Below, one piece after another: positions 15,001 to 27,700 of a DNA stretch of 64,000 bases (positions are counted from its first letter, which is position 1; the number at the start of each line of letters is the position of its first letter). The stretch covers positions 994,915 to 1,058,914 of the forward strand of contig NW_019091386.1 of NCBI RefSeq assembly GCF_001949145.1, in the 5' to 3' direction. This stretch comes from Acanthaster planci (lineage: Eukaryota; Echinodermata; Asteroidea; Valvatida; Acanthasteridae). The notes under the pieces were generated by a model. That model made no database searches, had not been told where the DNA came from, and worked only from the letters and a program-made list of their open reading frames with translations. Made by a program: the position numbers and the translations under genes.

Positions 15001-18000
15001 TACTTGGCAACAATATGCCATGGAGGTATTGATGAATATATCGATATCCCGTTGCGTTAATGTTACGCAACAATTCTTCCCGCGATGAAACGGTGGAAAG
15101 ACGACTCCCAACTTTCCTGTCCTGAATAAAAACAAACTAGACAAAGATCTTAATTGTAAAGAGTGGTGAAAAAAATGCACAGGGCACCACTCGGTATTTC
15201 GATAGCGTCAATTGTTGAATGACATGAGTGAAGCCATCCGGAGCGTGCCTATGGCATTCTCCGAGTTACGTGATACGATCCACCAAGGGCCTGAATGTCG
15301 ATTCAATATTACAGTGGAGGCTCGCCAGCATCGAAGTCCCCTTTCAAGTCAAGCTTTCTAAACAGAAAAACGTCTCGAAAGTTCCCCTTTTTTGAGAAAA
15401 AAAAAGAGAAATGATCCTCGTCGAGCTTTAGAAGTATCGGATTCAATCGATACCTTTTTTTTCTTTTTCAATTGGAATTTTGGTAAGCCAGGAAAGTGAA
15501 CCTAAATATAGCGCTTCAAGATATTTTATACTTCCTGCTAGAATATAGTACTGGAAAGACGCCAGCAAACTATTGGACTCTAAACGCACTAGTTGAAGCA
15601 AACAGAAACAATTCATGCTTGGACCAAGCCCCACCAGCTGCAAATCCTGATCCGAAGAAAAACCTCAAGGCGATTGAAAATTGAGATCAGAAGCACTGTA
15701 GGCTGGTTTCTCGTAAACCTTGTCGTTAGTTTACGCAAGGATTGCAGAGGGATCCAGTTTTCTTAATGTCGTTCCTGTATTGAAGAGGAGAAGCAATAAG
15801 TGGTGTTCGCAATGTTTTAGTCTGTGCATGCCTTGCCAAAAATGTGGGTAGATTTGCTCTGTGTAAAATATTTTGGAATCAGTCAAAAGTAAACTTGTAA
15901 ATTTATGTCAGGGCTTCGGTATTCACGTATTAAAGCTGGGTTTTACAAGGCCCTAGAAATGTCCGTAGGCCCTGCGAAGGGACACTGCCTGTTGTGCCGA
16001 TTGGATGATCCGGTCTTGATTTACGGCTCAAGGAAGTGGGTCGCTGGGACTTGATCTAGTTTCCGTCCAGTCGGGATTCTCATCTGCACCGAGTTATTAC
16101 CGAGGCTGCATGTTGGTTCATGGGAAGTGAGACTGGTCTGTAATGAGATCATAATGGGATGGCGCAGTGAGCAACTTCGAACAGGAATGGATGTGGACGT
16201 GGGCTATCTCTCGGAGGCAACCCCACGCACGGCGTGCCTAATCAAGCAGCCTATTTTCTATAAGGGACGGGCGTTTGCGATTCACGGCGCCATAACGCCA
16301 TCTATCTTTCCCTGGGAAGATGCACGTGCAGCCGGGGTGGACCGTGCGGAATAACAATGTCACGTCTCCCCGTAACTCACTGCGCGCTGTCAGTGTCAGC
16401 GACCGATCCAGGGTAAGCAGTTACTCATTAATGTGACTTTCAAGATCCCCAGATCCTCGACCCGGTGCGAGATTTCCCGCTCAAGAACTCGTTTATATAA
16501 TAAATCGAGTTTTCCCTTGGGGAAACGTAAGGAGGGGTTGGGGTGGGGGAATGGGGAATCCGTGATTCAAAAGGAGACTTTTGAGGAAAAACAAATTACA
16601 GCGAAAGCAACCTTTGCAGTGACAACGAAAGAAGCAAACCAAACTTCATGGCAATCTGTGTGGCTCTCTTGCCTTGTATAACTGGTTGTACAGTCTTACC
16701 CACGGAACGACAACACTCATGAGAAACCGAGAGTAGTCATTTAAAAGGTCACGGAGAAACTCATCGCAGTATCTTATAGCAAATCGAAGCCTAACAGAAA
16801 ATTTAAAGGCCCTTCATTGGAATTTGGTTTCAAGTGATTCCGATAATATTTTAAAGTGGCACAGAAACTGATACAATTAAACAGTTAACACGAGGCATGT
16901 AGTGAGTGACCTCAAGAAGAGGAAATGACTTCAATTAGTCTAGGTCTAAATCACAGCGAACACTTTTGCAGCCTTGACGCCATTCCTTCAAAACGTGATT
17001 TTATTCGTTTTCAATTTGGTCTGACAAAAACCTCTTTCCCACTCACACAATCTCCGAAATTTATAAGAGATTTGTACTGAATTTTTACTATTCGTCTGCC
17101 TTCGCATCAAACAAATTCCAAACTGCACACTCAAGCACACTTAAAATTCACTGAGACCTATCGTGTTCTCGTCTTTAGTTCATTTACACGGTGTTCCTTC
17201 TGAAACCTTTTTTCTCTTAAACTGTCTTCCTTGAAGTTATTGTACGTCTCTGTATTGTTCCAAAGACAGTTGCATAGATGTTATAAAGAGCGCGTTGCGG
17301 GAACCTGCGCGTTTAGGCCGATCGAGTCGGAGAAGGCTAGTCGAAAAGGGAAAACGGACCATCGGCACTCTGTGGAGCCACTTTACTCAGGTCATCTTGA
17401 CCTAGTTGCGTAAACAGAGTGGAACATTCCGACCGCGCTTCCAGGCACGCGGTACATACTCACCAGTGCGGTACGCTAAGGACGGTCGGCGGAACGAACG
17501 ACACGATGGACGGGCATTCTCCTCGGAAGTTCTCGGTAACAGTAAACCCCTGATCGATGCCAAACCTCCCGATGTTTGCCGGTAATGTCCCCCGGATTTA
17601 GATCGCGAAATGGCTTTTTGCGCTTTTACCGCGCGAGCTTAAAGTCACGTCAAACGCGGGCTTGTTTCCGTATCACAAGGCGAAAATAGACCCCAGAAGT
17701 AGCGGTCCTGCTGCAAGATTAGGTTTCATGGAATCTTTATTCGTGTACACAAATCATGGAAATGAAACTGCATCTAGTTTACACGAGATTCCTGAACCTG
17801 GAATGTATAACGTCTGGCTCTTGGCACATCTTTTATTTATTCAGAGATGCACCCGTTTAATTGCAAGGAATCCTTTCGTCACATGACCGGAAAAAATGAG
17901 GCATATCTACTCTCACAACAATTTTAATGAGAGCCACAAAATTTGTTATCAAGTTCATGTGTAATCAAACACCGTAAACCAATGACATTACTGTGTGACA

Positions 18001-19385
18001 GTCAGTGAGATCTGTAAAGGCCAATTCCCACGGCCGCGTTAAACTGCGCGTATGCATAACATGCTTGCTCTTTGTAAAGTCTGCAGGTGTGTATAAATGA
18101 CATTTCTGAGACCTCGTTGACGGAAAGGCTAGTTTGCGTAAGAGGTTGGTCGTGCACTCTTGGTCTAAGTGAAGTTGAATAATTGCTGTACTTATGCTAA
18201 CTACCAGCTCTTTTTATCATGTCGAAATTTATTGCCAATAATATTCTGGCCCATTCGTGAGTATAATTAATCTTGGCGCCAGCTGGCGTTTGCAGCGTCG
18301 ATTTGCATAAAACGTTGGATTTTCGGCAAATACTTAACTGCATACAAATACGTCCACGGATTCATCCAGTGAAGCAAACAGTGTCGAAGTTGCCGGAGCA
18401 TAACGATTTCTGGCATTTTTAAAAACAGTTTGAGTTTTAAAATGGTGGCAAGTAAATGAATGTTCATTCAAATGCAGGTTTAGTTTCCTAAATCGGTGAC
18501 TGTGAACCAATACACGACTGCTTCAACGAAGGAAACAAAGTCCCGTATGACCACATATTTTGAGGCCGATGGTCAAACTGTCACGGTATTGAATAAAACT
18601 GTTGTTAACATGCAAACATCACCGATTTAAAACCCAACGCGACGCAAAGTTTGGCAGAGCAAAAGCACGCCAAATTTACATAGGATATAATTGTGAAAAG
18701 GGATTGAGGAATATGTCATTTTGCTCTGAATATCAATTTTTCACAACTTTAGGTGCAACGATGCACAAAATAGTGGAGAAAAAAGACAACACGATCAGCA
18801 TTTTCAAAACCAAAATAAGCCAAATGTAAAAAAAAACCAAACTTGCGTGTACCGAATGGTATAATATCCACAAAGTATGAAATACACGATTCTAAGTGCG
18901 GGCATAAAACTCCGATTTGTAGAAAAGGTTATCGGTACATCGTGTCAATAAATATCGACTGCTTCAAAGTATCGAATAAAACCATCGGTGGCCAACGGAT
19001 TACTGAGCAAACGAACGTCGGTTATATTCTTGCAAGCCTAAGATAAATGGGATTTGTACGCGGGAACAAAACACTCGAGAATGCAATAACCGCCACCACA
19101 GGTCCTCCACATTCATGTTTAACGAGGAGCACACCTTTTTATTAGGAAACACTCGCCGTGCGCATGAATGTCAGGCGGTAGAAAAGAGGTTTCCGATTAC
19201 GTGCATAGCGGATATTGTCGCCTTCAAGTACATGTACATCGTCAGCTTTTTTTTCTTTTTAGATGGGTTGGAAAACATGCATCGACCAGTTGAGCCCAGG
19301 AACACTGTATACAATGTACGCGTTTCGCGATATTGTGGATAGGTCTTCACTGCATTGCAGCAAAAAGCCTTCACGAGTTAAATTT
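1..19385. other. Long stretch with no recognised gene
   Basis: I read the open frames on both strands and found none with a recognisable domain, family motif or convincing exon junctions. The frames are short (mostly 60-110 codons, the longest 147), overlap one another on both strands and have no shared codon style. Homopolymer runs (poly-C near 10430, poly-G near 12080, poly-A near 9510) and AT-rich patches are scattered through it, as expected of intergenic or intronic animal DNA. Very short exons could be missed by eye. The only structured element I noted is the tandem repeat at 711-807. Confidence 0.6.
711..807. repeat. Tandem repeat, 32-bp unit, three copies
   Basis: Three successive units share the core TCA(C/T)GCTC(G/A)TGAGTTTT followed by a CCTTCC(A/G)TG-like or CCGTCGTG-like end. 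The cores start near 716, 748 and 780, which gives a period of 32 bases. Copies differ at a few positions each. This is a minisatellite-like array; no function is implied. Confidence 0.8.
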
Positions 19386-19504
19386 NNNNNNNNNNNNNNN
19401 NNNNNNNNNNNNNNNNNNNNNNNNNNNNNNNNNNNNNNNNNNNNNNNNNNNNNNNNNNNNNNNNNNNNNNNNNNNNNNNNNNNNNNNNNNNNNNNNNNNN
19501 NNNN
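19386..19504. other. Assembly gap (119 N)
   Basis: A run of 119 N interrupts the sequence. Open frames that cross it are artefacts of translating N. An inverted-repeat element begins 8 bases to its right, which may be why the assembly broke here. Confidence 0.99.
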
Positions 19505-19511
19505 CTGGGTA

Positions 19512-19663
19512 TATACCTCGTGATTCGGGGCAAGCTTTAGCTCAGTTAGACTACATGATAGACGCCTTGCGCCGAATGTTTTCAATGAAAGAAGGGCACA
19601 AAGGAACTGGCCCATTCCAGAGATGGTTGCTAAGCAAAAGCTTGCCCCGAATCACGAGGTATA
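19512..19663. mobile_element. Short inverted-repeat element beside the gap
   Basis: The left arm (19512-19538) begins TATACCTCGTGATTCGGGGC and the right arm (19637-19663) is its exact reverse complement over 27 bases. About 98 bases separate the arms. Just inside the left arm is TAGCTCAGTTAG, which looks like a tRNA A-box, but I see no matching B-box before the right arm. The size and structure fit a MITE or a hairpin-forming repeat. An assembly artefact is possible because the element touches the gap. Confidence 0.6.
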
Positions 19664-21741
19664 GTGTCTTTAGTCTGGGGGATTCAAATTATGTTTCTGA
19701 GTAATCAGATAACTCAGTGAACTAGGCCTAATTCAAATTTGGCTCGCAAAAGGCATATTTTTTTTATTCGGAAAGCCAACATCGAGTTGTGGGGACAACA
19801 GGCTGGGTGTGTAACGTGTGGCTCCGATGTAAGACAACAAATTGCCTATGGCCTGAGCCTATACAACGTTTATGAGTGGGGCATGAAATCCCTATGCTTG
19901 TTTTTCCAGAATCAACATAGCACTTGTGCCACAGCCGGAGTGACATGGCTCAGCCGTCTCTATCCTTGCAGACGACACCCGGTTATCTTTTAGTATTGCC
20001 AGGTGATGGTTGCGCGCTTGGGATCTAGAAGTTACAACAGTCGTTTTTTAACTTCATCTAACGAGCTGTCAGTGAAATGAGCAGTTGGTGTGCGCCAACT
20101 TTGATCCTTTAACAAGGCTGGAGAGAGACATCTAGTCTAAGGCATTGCTCTAGAAATTATTTTCAACGAAGCCATGCCAACGCCAAAATGGTTCCTAGAT
20201 GACATTGTACCCCGACTTCTTGTCGATTTTTCTAATCCCCTGCAAATTGACTGTACACCCATTGCGACAGGCAAACTCTGTCTATTAATGTTTTACACAC
20301 CGGGCTTCATGTTCACTATGCCTAAGCAAATACGCAAAACAGGGAAAAAAGTGCAGCTGAGAGGAAAGGCCCAGTCATCTGGTCGTCTGCCCGGATTTTA
20401 ATCACTCACTGATTGAATTCCAAATTCTTGTGTCACCAGTGAGGCCCTGTTGACACAGATAACGCCGGGCGTCCGACGGATAGCCCCCCCCCCGTCCTTC
20501 GCGAAACTAATTAGTCAGGCGAAAAGGAACAGAAAGAAAATAGGTGCGAACTATTTCCCGCCCTTTTCACTCGAGATTAGTCTTCTCCCCGGGGGAAGGT
20601 CCCCCCACGACCAACTCCCGTCTCGATCTCCCGCGGGAAATTCAAGCGCAATACCACCCAACGTGGCAAAGCTATTACAGCCTCCCAAACGATAAACTTG
20701 GAAACAGTGCGAGGGATTATGCCTTCATTTCATGCGAAATTGATTAGATATTTTCCTCCCGTTGTCACGCAGTATACAAGGCCTGATGAACTATACGCTG
20801 AACTGCGACATGTCAGAGCCAGCTCAATTCCACTTGTGGTGACGTAATGATACCAAGGCAATGATTCAGTGCGCGTCCTCGGCTGTTGCAAATGCTTGAG
20901 CCATACGTTGACAGAGCCAGTTGCTTCAATACCTTCACAACCTCGTTCCCACGGGGACGACCTTACCGCGCCATGTTGGTTGTGAAGGAACGCACACGCA
21001 GCACATGGAGTCGAGGTTGGTGCCTTCATGCCTCAACAGGCAGCTCACTCTGTCGACATCCGTTATTCCTGAAGATCCTTGAGAAAAGAATCAGGATCAC
21101 GGAACAGATTTATACACACAACTCTTCATAAACTTCGAAACTATAGTCCCCCGAAAGAGATTCCCCATGTGGTCTTCTGCCAACTCATACAAAAGCGTTT
21201 CCGAATGTTCTTATCTGGCGTCCCGCCCTCCAACATTCTTGACATTCCCAAATAATTTCTTCGAGGCCAGCAATTCCACAAGTAGACTATTGGGCCTACA
21301 ACTTACCCAAAAACAGTACTCGAAACAAATGTTAAAAGGAAGCTCTGTGCGTGCTCGTCCGGCGCTTTCGTTCATTTTTTAAAGCTAAATCGGCCCAATG
21401 CCAGACAGATGGTTCTTGCTGCCAATTACTGCCAATAAGGTAATCTGAATTGTAAACATCGGGGTCGCCATAATAGGCACCTATTTGGCTGGGCCACAGG
21501 CTTAACTTAAGTGGGAATCTACAATATGGAGCCACCACTTGGGCTGGTTAAGGGTGTGAGTGGCCTGAACTCTACTCAATTGCACAGAACTAATGCGAGC
21601 AAAGCAGACGTTCGAAACACTGGATTAAAGAAGCGACTGACTGAAAAAAAACAGCCTTGGGACATTCCCAATCGCAGATCTCGAATGGGTCGTTACCAGT
21701 TCATCGGGGCGATCGTTGAGCAAAAATGGCTCAATGGTCTG

Positions 21742-21773
21742 GCATAGCGGTAAGCCTAGGCTTACCGCTATGC
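21742..21773. repeat. Perfect 32-bp palindrome
   Basis: The 16-base half GCATAGCGGTAAGCCT is followed directly by its exact reverse complement, with no spacer. A second small palindrome (TAGGCGCCTA, 21776-21785) follows at once. The centre contains CCTAGG. It could extrude as a cruciform, or it may be the remnant of an inverted duplication or of the ends of a mobile element. It is far too short to be a gene. Confidence 0.9.
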
Positions 21774-24700
21774 TATAGGCGCCTAGCTATGTAATTCTGT
21801 TCTTGTGATTCTCACCTGAAGACAAATTCCTGAACCTGAAGACAAATAAACCTGCCCCCGGTACTGGTGAGCCGGTCGGTCAGTCTTCCCAGCAAACATC
21901 CGATGAAACGACAGTCAGAACGATAACGAACTATACTGAGTATACATTCTGTCATGCCGTGCTTAAGTAGTCTGGTCTCCCAGAACGCATGGCCTTCGCT
22001 TGTATCAACCGCCCCTCCCATTCTAAGCAGCTGTTACCTGGTGGATGCCTTGCATGCCCGATGAGATCAGGTCGACACTTCTCGTGCTTTGCGCAGTATA
22101 CGTGCGCATGATGCACAGAAAGCCCTCACATTTTTCGTGACAGTAACAAGCTGTCCACAGTGCTTTGCGTCGTCAACGCTTCCTTCACAAAAATTTGAGA
22201 AAGAGGCTATGATCGCCAAATCAGCAAGTACGTACTACCATGGTAATCGCTGCCAAGCGGCCGGCCGCAGCCTTTGGGGCCGTCCAGTTCGCACGAAATG
22301 CCGACTTTTCAGACTCCCCTCCCCCCCCGCATAGCGAGCGCGTGGCTCCACCCCCTGTGCGCATACACATTCCACATACCTTATGATTTCTCAGATTACC
22401 TTGCTTTAGTGTCATTAAATGTCCCAGTACACTGTCTCTGCAGTACTGTTATTCCCACGTTGCTTCTTAAATAAATGACCAAAATAATAACAGGTTTTTA
22501 CATCGGTACTTCTTTATTAACGGCCCTGGAAAAAATTTATTTGGTAGCTTAAAAATGATGTTGTTGAATAAAAAAATAAATAAACCCGGTGCCTTTTATT
22601 TCTCTTATGCACGTAGAGGGCACCTGTAAGTTTCCGGTAGACGCTGCAGGTCTTTTATCATTAGCAATGTTGCGGTTTACTAAAAATGGGCGTTGGTACA
22701 GGACGATAAATGGTGGGGTGGGCGGTGGAGAAAACTGTGTTTGAACGGTTTTTCATTACTCAAAAGCTGATTCTGGTATTCATTTGCATACACCTTGTGT
22801 TACTGCAGGCTGAAGCCAGACATTGGGTACGAGCAACATCCCTATACGTTACTTCGTATCTTTACACCAAGCAATTATTTTAAAAGAGAAAGTTATTTCG
22901 AGTTGATACCAAAAATGAATTCGCCCTAAAGTCCACGAGTCAGTTGGTACCGGTACGATGTCACGAAGTGACGCATACCCCGATGCTGAACAACCAGTAA
23001 GCACACATGTACTCATGAATATCCATAAATAACACTAAATTTTATTCATACGCACCTTTAATTAATTCATACACAGAGAGTTTATTTACAAAATACCGTG
23101 TGGTTTATAAGTAAGGTTCTACCGTCGGCCGACCTATGTCTTGGCCAATTATAGATTGACCCATATAATCAGCCCATTTGCGCGAGGTGTCATTCATTAT
23201 GTACACAAGACAAACCGACGAAAAATATTAACAACCCAGAATTCCTACAAATTAAATTCAACAATTTTAATCAAAAATCACAATAGCGCGCTGCCCCCCC
23301 AGTCCCCCAACACAGCTTTTAATCTGCGCGCGAAAAAATCGTTTCTCCAAGCAAGCTAAAATAACTGATGTCGTGCTGTGAACTGAGAACTCGTCTATAT
23401 GTGGAGAGAACGGAGGCCTTCATGCATTCATTTGTTTATTTCAGAAGATGCATAATGGATGACCGTTGCCCGTGAAAATGCCAAATTATTTACCACTCAC
23501 GGTGTGAAAGCGCTGGCCATATTATCCAGCAGACGACAGGCTAGCGCGAGCCTGCCAAATTTGTCGCATATGAACAACACATCTGTCGGCTATAATTCTC
23601 GCGCCAAACGACAGTGTCTCTTCTGTTCTTTAAACACCGTAAAGCATTTGCCCGATCATTTCGTGCCTGAATGTCTGCGAATACCTGCAAGTTTACAGCT
23701 TTCGTGTGCTCAATCTTAAATCAAGGCTGGCCGTTTTCGCACGTGGGGCTTTTGTTACTTGAATGTTGACAGCATATAGGGTGTTTATGCCTGCAAAATT
23801 GGCAACTTTCGTCAAACATTTAACTCATTGAACCACGAATGAGCCAAAGGTATTATCTTTGGTGTGAGTATACTTTCTTAGCCTACACATCAACAGAGAT
23901 CTGGAAATAAATATGGCCTTCAAACTTTTGGTTTGAAACCCGGCGTAACTAATGTCATAATTGTCACAATGCTTTTCGAGTTGGTCATGAAAACGACCCG
24001 ACACCAGTCTTGAACGAATCGTCTCGGACAAATATTGCACTCCAATACAACGCACGTCTTGTTTAGATAGCGAATACCGGTCTGTTGATTGACAAAAGTT
24101 CACAAAGATTGTACAAAAGGTGAAACGAAAAAAAGTTACATCAGTGCGTCTTAATGGCTAATGTAGACGCGTAGGCCCCCTATATAGTGTTCTAATATTC
24201 TTAGCAGGGTCGTCAGCACCACATAATGATTTCAGCCACAAATGGCGGCATGTTCAGTGCTATCCTCACTTGTCAATCCGTTCGCCGATTATCTCGCCGT
24301 CAGTCACGTTTACCTGCTAATCGCCTGATGGTCCGTCCGTCAAAGCAGTCTGTCGTCGTCTGCGGGGGCTTGCGTCACGTGAGCAGTGTTCAGCTGCCAT
24401 AGCGACCGAACAAAAATTTGATTTCATACCGACGTACGAGGTTGCAAGGCGGTGCAAGGTCGGTTCCCGCTCTCGGGGCTCCCTTTATGAAGCACCTGAG
24501 CCTTCAAAATATCCACATCGACCTGTCATCGTCTCTGTCTAGTTGTTGGAAATTGTCTTTAATTTTAGGGGAACAGGATGTAGGCATGAATATGTTGGAA
24601 AAAACTGATAGGATTCCCGAGCAACAAAAACCCTTGATGCTTCCGTATCGAGTTCAATACAAAGATTGAACTATGAAAATTTTAATGTAAGTATCTTGTA

Positions 24701-27700
24701 TACCTTCACTTCAGGACATGATAGATGTCGCGACAGAGGCTTATTTTGTAAACATACAAATGAAATTACAAACATACTGTTTATTTGAAGGGCCACATAG
24801 ACATCACAGGGAATTTTCCCCGTCCTATTTATGAGCAAGATCGGAGGTCAACTATGTCTGAAACATCTGTATGCATAAGCACACCCAGATCGATGCAAAG
24901 ATGTTCGCCTGGCTGTTTCTTTTGATCACAGCCTAACATAAGTGGTTTGAAAAGCTGGAGTAATTTTGGGGGCCCTGGGAACAGGCTAGAAATTACACAC
25001 TGATAAATAAGCCACAAGTTTTCCTGTCTTATCGAGGGAACGATTGGTAAATCTTTGAGGAACACGAACATAGTGGTGGTTAATTCCTTTAAGTAAAATC
25101 ATTGGTGGTTGGCGCATAAGGAATATAAAAATATACCGAACGGCAAATGTAAATGCATGTATCACCATTTTTCTCAAATTCAATTCCTGACTTTGACTTG
25201 GCGGGTTGAGAAAAGAGCTGCAGAAATCTTCGACTCTGATCGTCTGTTGCTGACGGACTGGCGAGCGGTGCGGAATTGGTGACGTTCCCACGTTAATGAT
25301 AGGCCATGTATTTGTCACGGACCGCGGTTAATCAGTGACGACAATCATGCAAGTCTCTCGCGAACGCCGGCATGAAAAACTCTCTCCCAGGGGCAAAGTG
25401 AATGGCATGACAGCACCGTGTATCTGCTGACATTGCATTGCTTGGGACAAAACACTGAGCTTTCTTTGATCGGAGACGTTCTTGAGAGAACAACATCAAC
25501 ATGTAATCAGTCATGCGAGATTTACATTTCACGCGTTGGTGGTTAGGTACAGTTTTCTGCAATACAGTCAGAATGTAATCGAACGTCGTGGGAGAAAAAC
25601 TAAGGTACGTTACCCTTGAACCATAATGATTCTTGATGGAGTGAGGATGAGTCCATACCCTAAAACAAATTTTTCCGGGGCGCTTGTAGGTCAGTTACGG
25701 GAATCGGGGGACAGTGGCGCGCAGAGTCCCGTGGTGAGCTTGACCCAATCTGGCCCGGACAAAAAAAACTAATGCGCATGCACGGAGGACGAAACTCGCA
25801 CCATGGACCGCTTTACAAGTTTGTCATGTAGTGTGTGAAGGTGTGTTTTAGGCAGGCATTTCTGTCTCTTGGTGGCAGCAAACACGGAGGTTGGAGCATG
25901 CGCACTGGCGTTCAGGGTAATAATAAAATCGAGCACCAACGGTACTCTTAAAATTAAAAGGCCAACATTGAAAGTAATTCTCACAACCACATCCCGAAAT
26001 CGACACATCTTGGGTAGTCACTTCAACCACCCTGAGTAAAAATCTCGATGGCTCGAGGGGTGGGAAACATTCGACGGCGTCTGTTTCTGCGAGTGATTGC
26101 TTATTAGTAACCCGTAATGAAGCAGACACGAGTTGTATACAGTGAATATTCAGGTGCTCTCGGGGAGATCGCATGGCATCAACGTCAATCTATCAGATCG
26201 CTGGCTCGCTGTCAAGCCACTGCACTATGTGTCTGGTCAGGCAGTCGTCAGGTCAACAGGGCTCGGGGCTCGGAGTAATATTTCTTGAGTTGCCTCCGCC
26301 AAGAGAGAAAGGGGCAAGAAACAGGGAAAAATATGAACAGAAAAAAAATCACGCCCGAGAAACTGAACCGAGGTAACACGCTTTCGAGACGGCGCGGTCC
26401 GGCACTTTTGTTACCACGGATGTCTGTCAGCAGTTGCTTCATTAGACCCGGCTTCGAGCAAAGCACGCAGACCCTCGAGCGGCGTCTGTGTGTTTTCCCT
26501 TTGCACAAAGCAAATTATTTAACGAGGTAAATGCTCAAGCAAGTGACTGGGAATCGAGAACAAAAAAAAAACACTCTGACATTAATTGCCTGCCCGTTGT
26601 CTTTTCAGCTAGAAATTTCCACCTTCTGCGATCTTTCTGGCGGTTATTTGGAAACAATTGGTCGTTGTTAGCCGGCGTGGCAATCTTGTCCAACGGGTTT
26701 TTATTTTTTGTCCACTAATTTGATCTAGTCGTACCAGGGAGGCGTTGAGCAGTGTTTTCATTACAAAGTTCAAAACATACAGCGCGAACGTGTCACAATA
26801 ATAGCAACCCCCGCAGAAGCAAAACATTAATTTCCGAACGCAAAAACGATGATGAGAAACTGCCGTGATATTTGTTTGCCTGATATTTTTAGTCTCCAGA
26901 ACGAAAGGAAATTTATTGTACTTCATAGTTTGGGATGCTTTTTTATCATCATTGGTCATTTCACAGTTTTGTTTTCATTTCATCTGTTTTTAAAGACTTA
27001 AAGGGCCACTGACGCCTCCAGGAATTTTTCCAAGGGAACCTCTTGTTTCAGAAGGAAAATTTCCAGGGGGAAAAGTACTCATTAGTTTAAATAAAATGAA
27101 AAACAGTTAGAGGCTAGAGGGGTTAATTTAAAAAAATTTCAAGCAAATTGGTGATTTCTTCAATCCTTTTTATCTCTATTTCCAAGGATGGATTTGCGCC
27201 AGGGAAATTTTAATTATAAAATAATCCATTATTTTATTTTTATAATTTCTTTCGCATCCCCCTTTTGCCTGGTTTCCAGAGAAGGGCTAGCGACCCTTGC
27301 CCAAACATCGCAACGCTCAAGAAAAGTAAAGTCGTTGCAAAATGACACACACTGCAAGCATCTTGATCGTGAAACTCAAGACTGACATTTAAAAAAGAGT
27401 TTATCCAATCCTATGAAATCCTTGCACAAAAATCACAACGAAAATACACTTGGACGGGCAATATTAAAAGCCGAATGATCCGGTCAGTGGTGTCTCCAGC
27501 TCCCGAGGGACCGAAGGGTTTGCCGGAGTATAATAGAGGGGAAGGCAGGTGTGGATGGCACGGTGAACCGCAAGCAGCTCTCGGCGGTACAGCCAGCTCA
27601 AATCCAGGGATACAGTCTGCACCTGGTGTTAATTGTGCAAGTTGAAGACACGGATCGATCAGGACAAACCAATATGAGGCTTACCGCGCACGCTCCTTTC

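Noticed and set aside
14589-15032. 147-codon plus-strand open frame
   Set aside because: Sequence is AT-rich with no domain, repeat or membrane pattern I recognise; nothing around it suggests a gene.
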